From the NCBI RefSeq assembly GCF_035762065.1, contig NZ_DASTPW010000021.1, forward strand, positions 35,758 through 99,757: a stretch of 64,000 nucleotides of DNA. Reading direction: 5' to 3'. Every line of letters begins with the position of its first letter. Within the stretch, counting starts at the first letter, position 1. The notes below the pieces were generated by a model, which did not search any database, was not told the origin of the DNA, and saw nothing but the letters and a program-made list of their open reading frames with translations. Positions 42,788 to 51,708 of this stretch are shown piece by piece. A program made the position numbers and the translations under genes. Origin of the DNA: Methylibium sp035762065 (GTDB lineage Bacteria; Pseudomonadota; Gammaproteobacteria; Burkholderiales; Burkholderiaceae_C).

Positions 42788-43704
42788 CGCCGCCCCGCCA
42801 GGCGCAGGTGCATCGCCGAAGCCGCGAGGGCCGCGGCGCCGATGCCGACGCTGATCTGGTTCAGCCCCTTGGCCACGTCGCCCGCGCAGAAGAGTCCATC
42901 GACGCGAGTGTGCTGGTGGCGGTCGGTCGTGACGTAGCCGTCCGCATCGAGCTCGGCACCGAGCGTCGCGGCCAGCTGCGAGTGCACCTCGATGCCGAGC
43001 GCCGAGTAGACCGAGTCGCAGGTCGTCCGCCGGCCGCCGTGGGTGAGCTGCACCTTGCCGTCGGCCAGGCGCAGCCGCTGCACCGGCTCGGCGTTCAGGC
43101 GGATGCCGGCGGCCGCGAGCTGCGCCAGCTGCTCGGGCGCGAAGTCGATCCCGGCCGAGGTGACGAACACCTGCAGGTGCGGCGTGAAGTGCCGCAAGTA
43201 CAGCGCCTCGGTCGCGCCGGCCGCCGAGTTGCACAGCACGCCGACCTGCTGGCCTGCGGCTTCGTAGCCATCGCACACCGGGCAGTAGCGCAGCGCGCCG
43301 CGGTCGAGCGCCTGGTCGAGGTCGGGCATCGAAGGTTCGACGTCGAGCGCGCCGGTCGCGAGCAGCACGGTGCGCGCATGGATGCGGTCGTGCAGATCGT
43401 GCAGCGCGCTGGTGGCGTCGACCTGCGCGACGAAGCCGCCCTCCTCCGCCTGCAGCGTCTCGACGCGCGCCTTGACGATGCGCCCGCCGACGTCAAGGAC
43501 CTGCTGGCGCATCACCTCCAGCAGCCGGTCGCCGGCGATGCCGCCCGCGAAGCCGGCGATGTTGTGCGAGCGCGGGATCCACGAGGCGCGGCTGTTGCCG
43601 GCATCGACGACCAGCACGCTGCGCCGGAAGCGCGCGAGGTAGAGCGCGCCGGCCAGCCCGGCCGGGCCGCCGCCGACAACCAGCGCGTCGAAGCGCTGCG
43701 TCAC
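42784..43704 (-). CDS. Thioredoxin-reductase-like FAD/NAD(P) oxidoreductase
   Basis: A 306-residue flavoprotein. FAD-binding DALVVGGGPAGLAGALYLAR is at the N-terminus, the redox pair is in YCPVCDGYEA (near residue 136), and the C-terminal FAD motif is VDGLFCAGDVAKGLNQISVG. The NAD(P) motif is degenerate (GVLCNSAAGATEALYL), which may change cofactor use. The start is GTG 43704, with TTG 43710 an alternative. Translationally coupled to the hydrolase that follows. Confidence 0.88.
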   Translation of the reverse strand: MTQRFDALVVGGGPAGLAGALYLARFRRSVLVVDAGNSRASWIPRSHNIAGFAGGIAGDRLLEVMRQQVLDVGGRIVKARVETLQAEEGGFVAQVDATSALHDLHDRIHARTVLLATGALDVEPSMPDLDQALDRGALRYCPVCDGYEAAGQQVGVLCNSAAGATEALYLRHFTPHLQVFVTSAGIDFAPEQLAQLAAAGIRLNAEPVQRLRLADGKVQLTHGGRRTTCDSVYSALGIEVHSQLAATLGAELDADGYVTTDRHQHTRVDGLFCAGDVAKGLNQISVGIGAAALAASAMHLRLAGRR

Positions 43705-43744
43705 GCGCAATCGCGGCGACCCGCGGCCGCCGCAGCCGACGCGA

Positions 43745-43972
43745 TCAACGTTTGCCCCAGCGCGCGAGCGGGCCGTCGCGCCCGCTGGCGGCGCGCGCGA
43801 CGAGCAGGCCGGCGCCGACCCAGCCGGCCGCGCGCAACAGCGGCGATCGGCTGCGCCGCGCCGCGCGCAGCAGTCCCAGGCCGAGGCCGAAAGTCGCCCA
43901 GTGCTCGCCGGGCAGGCTGCCGCGGCGCTGGTCGGCGAGTTGCAGGCGGCGCATCAGGTTCATGGCGTTCAT
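43745..43972 (-). CDS. Small membrane-associated protein of unknown function
   Basis: A 75-residue basic protein with two weak hydrophobic segments (EHWATFGLGLGLLRAA; LLRAAGWVGAGLLVARAA). ATG 43972 has AAGGA 7 nt upstream and an open reading in this strand. No family recognised. Located 40 nt before the oxidoreductase gene, so possibly in its transcript. Confidence 0.55.
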   Translation of the reverse strand: MNAMNLMRRLQLADQRRGSLPGEHWATFGLGLGLLRAARRSRSPLLRAAGWVGAGLLVARAASGRDGPLARWGKR

Positions 43973-44142
43973 CGCGTGTCCTTCGGTCGTCGCGGGCTCG
44001 AAGGGCGCCGTATGCGCCCCGGCTCGCGGGCTGCAAGCGGCAACCGGCATACCGGCACCCTGTTCCGCGAGGCACAGTCCTTGCCGCGCACCATGATCAA
44101 GGCCACGGCGGCGGACGTCGCAGGCCGCATCAGGAGACCCTC

Positions 44143-44490
44143 ATGGCTGGCATGGACCCGACCCGCGACCCCACCCGCCCCGCGACCAGGCCGCAGCGGG
44201 GCGACGAGAGCCTGCTCGAATCGCTCGGCCGCGCGATGAGCGACGCGGTGCGCGACACCGCGGCCACCTCGTCGCGCGAGGAACAGATCGACGCGGTCTA
44301 CCGCGACCTGCATCGCGGCCTGGGCCGCGACCGCGTCACCGACGACAACGTCGAGGCGCTGATCGCCCGGGCCCGGGAACACGGCGATGCGCAGCTCGAA
44401 CTGCTGCTGCGGGAATGGCGCTCGCCCTGCGGCGACGACCCCGACGCGCCCGACCCGCGGAGCTTGCGCAAGCTGCCGCCGGCGCGTTGA
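44143..44490 (+). CDS. Small acidic protein of unknown function
   Basis: A 115-residue soluble protein, starting MAGMDPTRDPTRPATRPQRG, with a helical middle (SLLESLGRAMSDAVRDTAAT; EEQIDAVYRDLHRGLGRD) and acidic proline-rich end. A clear AGGAGA ribosome-binding site at 44132-44137 supports ATG 44143. No family recognised. Divergent from the small membrane protein. Confidence 0.6.
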   Translation: MAGMDPTRDPTRPATRPQRGDESLLESLGRAMSDAVRDTAATSSREEQIDAVYRDLHRGLGRDRVTDDNVEALIARAREHGDAQLELLLREWRSPCGDDPDAPDPRSLRKLPPAR

Positions 44491-44601
44491 AGCGGCCGGC
44501 CATGTGCACCGCGCCGGACCGTGTGCACCCATGACGGAAGCGGATGCCTGCACGGCGCCGCCTGCGGCGCGACACGCCAGGCCTGCGGCGCCCGCGGCGC
44601 G

Positions 44602-45414
44602 ATGTGCCATGTGGGAGCGCATCTGAGCGCCGGGCCGAGCCGGCGCGCGCTGCTCGCGGCCGCCGGCCTTGCGCTGCCGCTGGCGCTCGGCGGCTGCCTG
44701 CCGCGGCGTTCGACGGCCGGGCCGATGGCGCGCATCGTCGATCGCGCCGCTTGCGCCATGCGCGCGGACACGCTGCTGGTGCTGCTGCCCGGCGCCTACG
44801 ACGACCCGGCCGACCTGGTCGGACAGGGCTTCGTGCAGGCGGTGCGCCAGCGCCGGCTCGTGCTCGACGTGTGGCTCGTCGATGCCCACCTCGGCCACTA
44901 CCGCGAACGCAGCATCCTCGACCGGCTCGATGCCGATGTCCTCGCGCCGGCGCGTGCCGAGGGCTACCGCACGATCGTGCTGGCGGGCATTTCGATCGGC
45001 GGCTTCGGCGCGCTGCTGTGCGCGAGCACGCGGCCCGATCGGGTGAGCACGGTGGTCGCGCTCGCGCCTTGGCTGGGGCCGAGCGAACTCGTCGGCGAGA
45101 TCGCGGGAGCCGGTGGCGTCGCGCCCTGGCTCGCGGCCGGCGGCGACCGGCGCGAGCGCGACGGCGACGCAGCCGCCCGCGCGCTGTGGCGCTGGCTCGG
45201 CCAGGCCGGCGAGCGCCGCGCGCCGGAGCTGTGGCTCGGCTACGGCCGCAGCGATCGGCTGGCCGAAGGTCACCGGCTGCTCGCCGCGGCGCTGCCCGCG
45301 CCGCAGGTGCTCGCGGTGCCCGGCGGCCACGACTGGGCACCGTGGCGCGCGCTGTGGTCGGCGACGCTCGACGGCCCGGCGTTCGCGGCGGTGCCGCGCT
45401 GCCCGGCTGCGTGA
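44602..45414 (+). CDS. Hydrolase-like lipoprotein
   Basis: A 270-residue exported protein with a lipoprotein signal (RRALLAAAGLALPLALGGC). The alpha/beta-hydrolase elbow GISIGGFGALLCAS is near residue 135, preceded by LVLLPGAYDDPADLVGQGF. A candidate acid is in LGYGRSDRLAEGHRLL, and the His is in VLAVPGGHDWAPWRALW. ATG 44602 and GTG 44611 are both possible starts; neither has a clear Shine-Dalgarno. Related to putative esterases; substrate unknown. Convergent with the nuclease gene. Confidence 0.78.
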   Translation: MCHVGAHLSAGPSRRALLAAAGLALPLALGGCLPRRSTAGPMARIVDRAACAMRADTLLVLLPGAYDDPADLVGQGFVQAVRQRRLVLDVWLVDAHLGHYRERSILDRLDADVLAPARAEGYRTIVLAGISIGGFGALLCASTRPDRVSTVVALAPWLGPSELVGEIAGAGGVAPWLAAGGDRRERDGDAAARALWRWLGQAGERRAPELWLGYGRSDRLAEGHRLLAAALPAPQVLAVPGGHDWAPWRALWSATLDGPAFAAVPRCPAA

Positions 45415-45429
45415 GCCGCCGCGCGCCGC

Positions 45430-45948
45430 TCAGGGCCGCGCGTCGCAGGGCCCGTGGCGGCGGCGGAAGTCGCGCGGCGACTCGGGCGCGGCGTGCGCGA
45501 ACAGCCCGAGGCCTGCGGCGCGCGCCTGCTGCTCCTCGCGGGCGTACGGTCCCGCGTCGCGCCGGAAGCGCGCCGACCATGCATGCCCCTGGCGCACCAT
45601 CCGGGCGCCGACGTCCTCGCCGTCGAGCCAGAGCGTGCCGAGCGCACGGCCGTGGTCGTCGGTGGCGCGCCGGCGGATCTCGACCCGGCGATGCAACACC
45701 GCCGCCGCCAGCGCCGCGCCGGCCTCGGCGCCGTGCGCCTGGCAGCGTTCGGGCGCGTCGATCCCGACGAGCCGCAGCTTGATCGGCTTCGAGCGCGCGC
45801 TCGACGCCTCCGGCCGGACCCAGACGGTGTCGCCGTCGGTGACGTGGGTGACGGTGCCGGTGAAGCTCTCCGCCGGCGCGGCGCGCGCCGCCGCGCCGAT
45901 CAGCAGCGCGACGACCAGCAGGACGCCGCGCCCGAGGCCGCGGCTCAA
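45430..45948 (-). CDS. Secreted staphylococcal-nuclease-like (SNase) protein
   Basis: A 172-residue exported nuclease. The signal peptide is RGVLLVVALLIGAAARA. SNase core: VTHVTDGDTVWVRPE, KLRLVGIDAPERCQAHG (catalytic Arg/Glu region), GRALGTLWLDGEDVGARMVR, QGHAWSARF. The start is TTG 45948, overlapping the DUF1232 stop (TTGA), the fourth type of stop/start overlap in this window. It would degrade RNA or DNA in the periplasm or outside the cell. Confidence 0.82.
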   Translation of the reverse strand: MSRGLGRGVLLVVALLIGAAARAAPAESFTGTVTHVTDGDTVWVRPEASSARSKPIKLRLVGIDAPERCQAHGAEAGAALAAAVLHRRVEIRRRATDDHGRALGTLWLDGEDVGARMVRQGHAWSARFRRDAGPYAREEQQARAAGLGLFAHAAPESPRDFRRRHGPCDARP

Positions 45949-46340
45949 GCCGCGCCCCAGGTCGCCCAGACCCACCAGCCCAGCAGCGCAAGCAGCACGG
46001 CCCACACCGCCACGACGATCGCCAGCCCCCACAGCAGCCGTGGCACCCGCTCGCGGCTGGCCTCGGCCTCGGCGAGCCGTGCCTGCCACAGCGCGGCGGG
46101 CGTGAGCCTGACGACCAGCGCCACGCCCAGCGGCAGCAGGATCAACTCGTCGAGCATCCCCAGCACCGGGATGAAGTCGGGGATCAGGTCGATCGGGCTC
46201 AGCGCGTAGGCGACGACGAAGATCGCGATCCACTTGGCCGCACGCGGCGTCTGCGGATGCTTGAACAGCTTCCACAGCGCGAGCAGGTAGACCGACAGGC
46301 GCGCGCGGTTCGCGGCGCCGAGCAGGCGGCGCAGGTTCAT
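45945..46340 (-). CDS. DUF1232 membrane protein
   Basis: A 131-residue protein with the DUF1232 core (WIAIFVVAYALSPIDLIPDF; IPVLGMLDELILLPLGVAL) and a C-terminal helix WGLAIVVAVWAVLLALLGWW. Function unknown. Its ATG overlaps the helicase stop (ATGA) and its own stop overlaps the nuclease start. It therefore bridges a coupled run nhaR-helicase-DUF1232-SNase. Confidence 0.88.
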   Translation of the reverse strand: MNLRRLLGAANRARLSVYLLALWKLFKHPQTPRAAKWIAIFVVAYALSPIDLIPDFIPVLGMLDELILLPLGVALVVRLTPAALWQARLAEAEASRERVPRLLWGLAIVVAVWAVLLALLGWWVWATWGAA

Positions 46341-48886
46341 CGCGCGACCTTTCGCGGCGCGCTGCGGCGCGCGGTCTTGCGCGGGGACGGCGGGGCATCG
46401 ATGGCGGCGTTCATTTCTTGCAGCATGCGTTCGAGTCGGGCGTTGAGTTTCTCGGTGGTGAGTTGTTCGCGGAAGCGTTCGACCATCAAGGGCAGGCACA
46501 GCGGGCTCGGCATCGCGAGCGTCACGAGCTCGATGCGCTTGCCCGCCATCGACTGCAGGCTGGCGCGCAGCCGGCGGATGTCGAGTTCCTGGCTCAGCAC
46601 CTCGCTTTCGGCTTGGCTCAGCAGCAGGTTGTTCGCGTCGTACTTGCGGAAGACCTCGTAGAACAGGCTGCTCGAGGCCTGCACCTGCTTCAGGCTTTTC
46701 GGCGCGCCCGGATAGCCGCTGAACACCAGGCCCGAGATGCGCGCGATCTCGCGAAAGCGCCGCCGCGCCAGCTCGCTGCTGTTCAGCGAGGCGAGCACGT
46801 CCTCGAGCAGCGCGCCGGTCGCGAACACCGAATGGTCGAGGACGCTCGCGATGTCGATCGGCAAGGCACTCATCAGCTCGAAGCCGTAGTCGTTGTACGA
46901 GAGGCTGAAGGTGTTCGGCTGCTGCTTCGACAGGCGCCATGCGAGCAGCGACGCGAGCCCGAGGTGCACGTGCCGGCCGGCGAAGGGGTACAGGTAGAGG
47001 TGGTGGCCGTCGCGCGAATCGAACCGTTCGACGAGCAGCGTCGAAGGCGTCGGCAGCTTCGAGACCTTCGCCTGCGTCGCGAGCATCGGCCGCGCCGCCT
47101 GCAGCTCGGGCTCGAAGAAGTCGCCCTGGTCGGCGGCCTGCATGCGTTCCAGCACCGCGTCGGCCAGCTCGGTGGACAGCGGCATCTTGCTGCCGGCCCA
47201 GCTGGTGATGACCCCGCTCTTGCGCGTGGGCTTGCGCACGTAGGCGGCCATGTCCTGGGTGCGCACGTACTCGAGCAGCTTGCCGGCGAAGACGAAGCAG
47301 TCGCCCTTATTGAGCCGCGCGATGAAGCCCTCCTCGATCGTGCCGATCGTGCCGCCCGTCATCCACTTCACCAGCATCGAGGAGTCGCTGACGATGGTGC
47401 CGATCGCGAGCTTGTGCCGGCGGGCGACGGCGCGGTCGGGCACGCGATAGACGCCGCCTTCGAGCCGCACGCGGTGGTACTCCGGGTAGGCGCCCAGGCT
47501 TGCGCCGCCGCGCTCGACGAAGTCGAGCGCCCACTGGAACGAGGCGCGCGGCAGGTCCCGGTACGCGTGGGCCCCGCGCACCTCGTCGTACATCGCCTCG
47601 GCCTCGAAGCCGCCGCCGATGGCCATCGACACCAGGTGCTGCACCAGCACGTCGAGCGGCTGCTGCGGCGATTCGCGCTTCTCGATGCGGCCGGCCTGTG
47701 CCGCATGCCGCGCCGCGGCGGCCTCCACCAGTTCGAGCGTGTTGGTCGGCACCAGCGTGATGCGGCTCGGGCGGCCCGGCTGGTGACCGCTGCGGCCGGC
47801 GCGTTGCAGCAGGCGCGCGATGCCCTTGGCCGAGCCGATCTGGATCACGCGCTCGACCGGCAGGAAGTCCACGCCGAGGTCGAGCGACGACGTGGCGACC
47901 ACCGCGCGGAGGCTTCCGGCCTTCAGCGCGGCCTCGACCCATTCGCGCGTCGCCTTGTCGAGCGAGCCGTGGTGCAGCGCGACGCTGCCGGCCCAGTCGG
48001 GCCGCTCGCGCAGGATCAGCTGGTACCAGATCTCCGCCTGCGAACGCACGTTGGTGAAGACGATCGCGGTGCTGCACTGCGCCAGCTCGTCGATCAGCGG
48101 CAGCAGCATCTGCGCGCCGAGGTGGCCGGCCCAGGAGAAGCGGCCCGGCTCGTGCGGCAGCAGCGTGTCGATCACCAGTTGCTTGTCGATGCGCCCGCGC
48201 ACCAGCTGCGCGTTCGCGTGGCCGCACAGCACCTCGGCCGCCTGTTCGAGGTTGCCGAGCGTCGCGGACAACCCCCACACCGCGAGCCGCGGGTTCCAGC
48301 GCTTCAGCCGCGCGAGCGCGAGCTGCACCTGCACGCCGCGCTTGTTGCCCATCAGCTCGTGCCACTCGTCGACGATCACCGTGTGGATGCCGGCGAGCTC
48401 GTCGCGCGCCGCCTCGCGGGTGAGCATCAGCGTCAGCGACTCGGGCGTGGTGACCAGCGCGGTCGGCATCCGGCGGTCCTGCCGCGCGCGTTCGGCCGGC
48501 GGCGTGTCGCCGGTGCGCAGGCCGCAGCTCCAGCGCGGCGCGAGTTCGGCGAGCGGCAGCGCGATGGCCTTCAGCGTGTCGGCGGCCAAGGCTCGCATCG
48601 GGGTGAGCCAGAGCACCTGCAGGGCCGGTGCTCGGGCTTGCGCGGACAGGGCCGCTCGCCGCTGCCCACCCTCTCCGGCCGCGGCAGGCGAGGCTCCGGC
48701 ATGACCGACGTCGGCTGCACGCGCGAGCGCGCCGAACCACACCGCGTAGGTCTTGCCGGCGCCGGTGGTCGCGTGCAGCAGGCCGTCGCGGCCGGCGGCC
48801 ATCGCGGCCCAGACCTCGCGCTGGAACGCGAAGGGCTGCCAGTCGCGGCGCGCGAACCAGGCTTCGGCGGCTTGGAGCGTGGTCAT
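46337..48886 (-). CDS. Ligase-associated-type DEXH-box helicase (Lhr-like), with an insertion
   Basis: An 849-residue superfamily 2 helicase. Walker A is ATTGAGKT (residues 39-46), the DEXH box is VIVDEWHELMGNKRG, motif III is WGLSATLGN, and motif VI is LLQRAGRSGHQPGRPSR. The C-terminal Lhr-like domain is intact. Residues about 57-87 (GHAGASPAAAGEGGQRRAAL and flanks) form a low-complexity run absent from relatives, just after Walker A. In many bacteria this helicase travels with a DNA ligase, an exonuclease and a phosphoesterase; none is here. Its ATG overlaps the nhaR stop. A frame reaching to 51001 is an artefact of the antisense reading. Confidence 0.9.
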   Translation of the reverse strand: MTTLQAAEAWFARRDWQPFAFQREVWAAMAAGRDGLLHATTGAGKTYAVWFGALARAADVGHAGASPAAAGEGGQRRAALSAQARAPALQVLWLTPMRALAADTLKAIALPLAELAPRWSCGLRTGDTPPAERARQDRRMPTALVTTPESLTLMLTREAARDELAGIHTVIVDEWHELMGNKRGVQVQLALARLKRWNPRLAVWGLSATLGNLEQAAEVLCGHANAQLVRGRIDKQLVIDTLLPHEPGRFSWAGHLGAQMLLPLIDELAQCSTAIVFTNVRSQAEIWYQLILRERPDWAGSVALHHGSLDKATREWVEAALKAGSLRAVVATSSLDLGVDFLPVERVIQIGSAKGIARLLQRAGRSGHQPGRPSRITLVPTNTLELVEAAAARHAAQAGRIEKRESPQQPLDVLVQHLVSMAIGGGFEAEAMYDEVRGAHAYRDLPRASFQWALDFVERGGASLGAYPEYHRVRLEGGVYRVPDRAVARRHKLAIGTIVSDSSMLVKWMTGGTIGTIEEGFIARLNKGDCFVFAGKLLEYVRTQDMAAYVRKPTRKSGVITSWAGSKMPLSTELADAVLERMQAADQGDFFEPELQAARPMLATQAKVSKLPTPSTLLVERFDSRDGHHLYLYPFAGRHVHLGLASLLAWRLSKQQPNTFSLSYNDYGFELMSALPIDIASVLDHSVFATGALLEDVLASLNSSELARRRFREIARISGLVFSGYPGAPKSLKQVQASSSLFYEVFRKYDANNLLLSQAESEVLSQELDIRRLRASLQSMAGKRIELVTLAMPSPLCLPLMVERFREQLTTEKLNARLERMLQEMNAAIDAPPSPRKTARRSAPRKVAR

Positions 48887-49842
48887 GCGCCGAAGATGTG
48901 ATCGCGCGCGGCCTCGGTCACCGCGGCGACGCCCGGGTGCGTGATGCGCCGCTCGACCGAAATCGCGTAGAAGTCCTGTTGCAGGTCGTCGTCCTCCCCG
49001 TCGCCGCCGCTTCGGCCGAGCGGCACCAGGCCGTACTGCGCGCGCACCTCGGCATCGAGCACGCTCGGCGCGACGACAACGCCGCGCCCCTGCGCCGCGA
49101 AGGCCTTCAGCAACGCCGAGTCGTCGAACTCGCCGACCACGCGAGGATGCACATCGTGCCGCGCCAGCCAGGCTTCGAGCGGGCGGCGCAGCGGCGTCTG
49201 CGGCCCCGGCATCAGGATCGGCAGGCGATCGAGCACGCGCGGAAAGCGGTCGTCGTCGCGCGCCTTGCCGCGCCGCGCGCGCGCTGCGGCCGGGCGCAGC
49301 GAGGCGGCGAGCGCCGGCGTGCACAGGAAGCTCAGGCCGCTGCGGCCCAGCAGGTGGTTGAAGGCCTTGACGCTCACGTGCCGCGGCAGCGGCTCGTCGG
49401 CCAGCACCAGGTCGAGCTTGTGGACGGCGAGCTGCGCGAGCAAGGCCTCGAACTTGCCTTCGTGGCAAACGAGGCGCATCGCCTCGGGCCGGTCGAGCGC
49501 CGGCTGCATCAGCCGGTAGGCGAGCGACTTCGGCAGCGAGTCGACGATGCCGACGCTGAACTCCACCGGCCGCGCGAGCGCCGCCTGCGGCCCGCGCAGC
49601 GCGCGTTCGAGTTCGTGCCCCAGGGCGAAGATCTCGTCGGCGTAGCCGAGCGCGAGGCGGCCGTCGTCGGTCAGCTCGAGGTTGCGGCCGCGGCGGCGGA
49701 ACAGCGCGCGACCGAGCCGCGCCTCGAGCAGCTTGATCTGGCCGGAAAGCGTCTGTGGCGTCGTGTGCAACTGCTGCCCCGCGCGCACGATGCCGCCGGC
49801 CCGGGCGGTGACCCAGAAGTAGTGCAGGTGCTTGTAGTTCAT
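48883..49842 (-). CDS. nhaR: NhaR-type LysR-family transcriptional activator
   Basis: A 319-residue regulator. The winged helix MNYKHLHYFWVTARAGGIVR continues as AGQQLHTTPQTLSGQIKLLE. The NhaR hallmark LELTDDGRLALGYADEIFAL follows, then an effector domain. NhaR proteins sense sodium and alkaline pH. It is divergent from the TerC/Alx gene (133 nt between starts), which is the likely target. It overlaps the downstream helicase by ATGA. Confidence 0.9.
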   Translation of the reverse strand: MNYKHLHYFWVTARAGGIVRAGQQLHTTPQTLSGQIKLLEARLGRALFRRRGRNLELTDDGRLALGYADEIFALGHELERALRGPQAALARPVEFSVGIVDSLPKSLAYRLMQPALDRPEAMRLVCHEGKFEALLAQLAVHKLDLVLADEPLPRHVSVKAFNHLLGRSGLSFLCTPALAASLRPAAARARRGKARDDDRFPRVLDRLPILMPGPQTPLRRPLEAWLARHDVHPRVVGEFDDSALLKAFAAQGRGVVVAPSVLDAEVRAQYGLVPLGRSGGDGEDDDLQQDFYAISVERRITHPGVAAVTEAARDHIFGA

Positions 49843-49975
49843 CGGCCCGGACCTCGGTTCCCCGGCTGACTGCCGATGCGGTTTTTGCGAATCGACGGCG
49901 CGGGAGATACGAATTTACGGCAGGCGCCGCAATCCGGAGACTGCAGGCTTCGACCACCGACCGGATCTTCGAGCC

Positions 49976-50974
49976 ATGGAAGCCCTCACCACGTTCCTCA
50001 CCGCCGAACTGCTCGGCACGCCCACCTGGCTGTGGCTGGCCTTCATCGCGATCGTCGTCGCGCTGCTGGCCTTCGACCTCGGCGTGCTGCACAAGGAAGA
50101 GCGCGAGATCGGCATCCGCGAAAGCCTGTTGCTGTCGGCCGGCTACATCGGCATGGGCCTGCTGTTCGGCCTGGGCGTGTGGCGCTTCCTCGGTGCCGAC
50201 CCGGCGATGCAGTACTTCACCGGCTTCGTGATCGAGAAGTCGCTGTCGATGGACAACGTGTTCGTGATCGCGATGATCTTCGGCTTCTTCGCGATCCCGC
50301 GCGAGCTGCAGCATCGCGTGCTGTTCTGGGGAATCATGGGCGTGATCGTGCTGCGCGCGATCATGATCGGCCTGGGTGCCGCGCTGATCAGCCAGTTCGC
50401 CTGGGTGCTGTACCTGTTCGGCGCCTTCCTGCTCGCGACGGGCGTGAAGATGCTGTTCGTGAAGGAGAAGCCGCTCGACCTGGAAGGCAACCCGGCGCTG
50501 AAGTGGATGCGCCGTCACTTGAACATCACCTCCAAGCTGCAGGGCAACGCCTTCTGGGTGAAGCAGCCGGCGCCGGACGGCAGCGGCAAGCTGGTGTGGT
50601 TCGCGACGCCGCTGTTCCTGGCGCTGGTGATGATCGAGTTCGCCGATCTGATCTTCGCGGTCGATTCGGTGCCGGCGATCTTCGCGATCACGACCGACCC
50701 CTTCATCGTCTACACCTCGAACATCTTCGCGATCCTGGGCTTGCGCGCGCTGTACTTCGCGCTGGCCGCGATGATCCATCGCTTCAAGTACCTGAAGGTG
50801 GCGCTGGCGCTCGTGCTGGTGTTCATCGGCGCGAAGATCCTGCTGGTCGGCGTGGTCGGCCACCTGCCGCCGGCGATCTCGCTCGGCGTGACCTTCGCGC
50901 TGCTCGCCGGCGGCGTGGTGGTCTCGCTGCTCAAGACGCGCGGCCGCGCGCCGGAGCTGCCGGCCGCGCGCTGA
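49976..50974 (+). CDS. alx: TerC/Alx-family inner-membrane protein
   Basis: A 332-residue polytopic protein. Conserved TerC blocks are SLSMDNVFVIAMIFGFFAIP (near residue 90) and EFADLIFAVDSVPAIFAITT followed by DPFIVYTSNIFAILGLRALY (near 225-260). The acidic residues in these helices are the likely manganese-binding sites of Alx-type exporters. In E. coli alx is induced by high pH and Mn; the NhaR gene opposite would suit an alkaline or sodium signal. I saw no manganese-riboswitch-like fold in the 133-nt leader. A terminator follows. Confidence 0.9.
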   Translation: MEALTTFLTAELLGTPTWLWLAFIAIVVALLAFDLGVLHKEEREIGIRESLLLSAGYIGMGLLFGLGVWRFLGADPAMQYFTGFVIEKSLSMDNVFVIAMIFGFFAIPRELQHRVLFWGIMGVIVLRAIMIGLGAALISQFAWVLYLFGAFLLATGVKMLFVKEKPLDLEGNPALKWMRRHLNITSKLQGNAFWVKQPAPDGSGKLVWFATPLFLALVMIEFADLIFAVDSVPAIFAITTDPFIVYTSNIFAILGLRALYFALAAMIHRFKYLKVALALVLVFIGAKILLVGVVGHLPPAISLGVTFALLAGGVVVSLLKTRGRAPELPAAR

Positions 50975-50988
50975 GGCCCGGGCGGAAC

Positions 50989-51016
50989 GAAGGGCTGCCA
51001 AACTCGGCAGCCCTTC
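50989..51016 (+). terminator. Terminator after terC/alx
   Basis: Stem GAAGGGCTGCC / GGCAGCCCTTC (11 bp) with loop AAACTC, followed by TTCGTTGT. It lies 15 nt after the stop of the TerC gene. Confidence 0.75.
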
Positions 51017-51036
51017 TTCGTTGTCGGGATCGCACG

Positions 51037-51708
51037 ATGTACCAGCCGAGCCACTTTCGCGTCGACGACATCGCGGCGCTGCACGCGCTGATGCGGGCCC
51101 ACCCGTTCGCGACGCTGGTGGTGCCGACGACGGCGGGGCTGGAGATCAACCACCTGCCCTTGCACCTCGATGCCGAATTCGGGCTGCTCGTCGGCCACGT
51201 CGCGCGGGCCAACCCGGTGTGGCAGGCGGCCGCGCGCGGCGAGGCGATCGCGGTCTTCCAGGGTCCGCAGACCTACGTCACGCCGAACTGGTATGCGAGC
51301 AAGCGCGAGCACGGCAAGGTGGTGCCGACATGGAACTACGCGGTCGTGCATGCGCACGGTGCGCCGCGCTGGATCACCGGCGACACGCCCGAGGGCGACG
51401 CCTGGTTGCACGCGCTGGTCGAGCGGCTGACCGATCACCACGAGGCGGCGCATCGCGAGCAGCTCGCGCGGCGCGGCGTCGATGCGGCGGCGGCGTGGCG
51501 GGTCGACGACGCGCCGGCCGACTACCTCGCGACGATGCGCCGCGCGATCGTCGGGCTGGAGCTGCCGATCGCGCGGCTCGAAGGCAAGTTCAAGCTGAGC
51601 CAGAACCGGCCGGCGGCGGATCGAGAGGCGGTGGTACTCGGCCTGACGCAACGAGGCGACGAGGACTCGGCGGAGGGTGTGGCGCGGGGGTCGTCGTTCG
51701 GCGCTTGA
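51037..51708 (+). CDS. PaiB-like FMN-binding protein
   Basis: A 223-residue protein of the PaiB family (split-barrel flavin-binding fold). Key segments are MYQPSHFRVDDIAALHALMR, TTAGLEINHLPLHLD, AVFQGPQTYVTPNWYASKRE, VVPTWNYAVVHAHG and GLELPIARLEGKFKLSQNRP. In Bacillus PaiB is linked to negative regulation of proteases and sporulation; here it is probably a flavin-dependent enzyme or regulator. Its stop lies inside the left arm of the palindromic repeat element. Confidence 0.88.
   Translation: MYQPSHFRVDDIAALHALMRAHPFATLVVPTTAGLEINHLPLHLDAEFGLLVGHVARANPVWQAAARGEAIAVFQGPQTYVTPNWYASKREHGKVVPTWNYAVVHAHGAPRWITGDTPEGDAWLHALVERLTDHHEAAHREQLARRGVDAAAAWRVDDAPADYLATMRRAIVGLELPIARLEGKFKLSQNRPAADREAVVLGLTQRGDEDSAEGVARGSSFGA

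Noticed and set aside
49843..49975. Manganese (yybP-ykoY) or pH-responsive riboswitch ahead of terC/alx
   Set aside because: The 133-nt leader lacks the paired conserved loops I would expect, and part of it must hold the nhaR promoter.
48887..51001. Minus-strand extension of the helicase frame up to 51001
   Set aside because: It runs antisense through nhaR-overlapping and terC sequence and encodes an Arg/Ala/His-rich string. The helicase starts at 48886 inside the nhaR stop.
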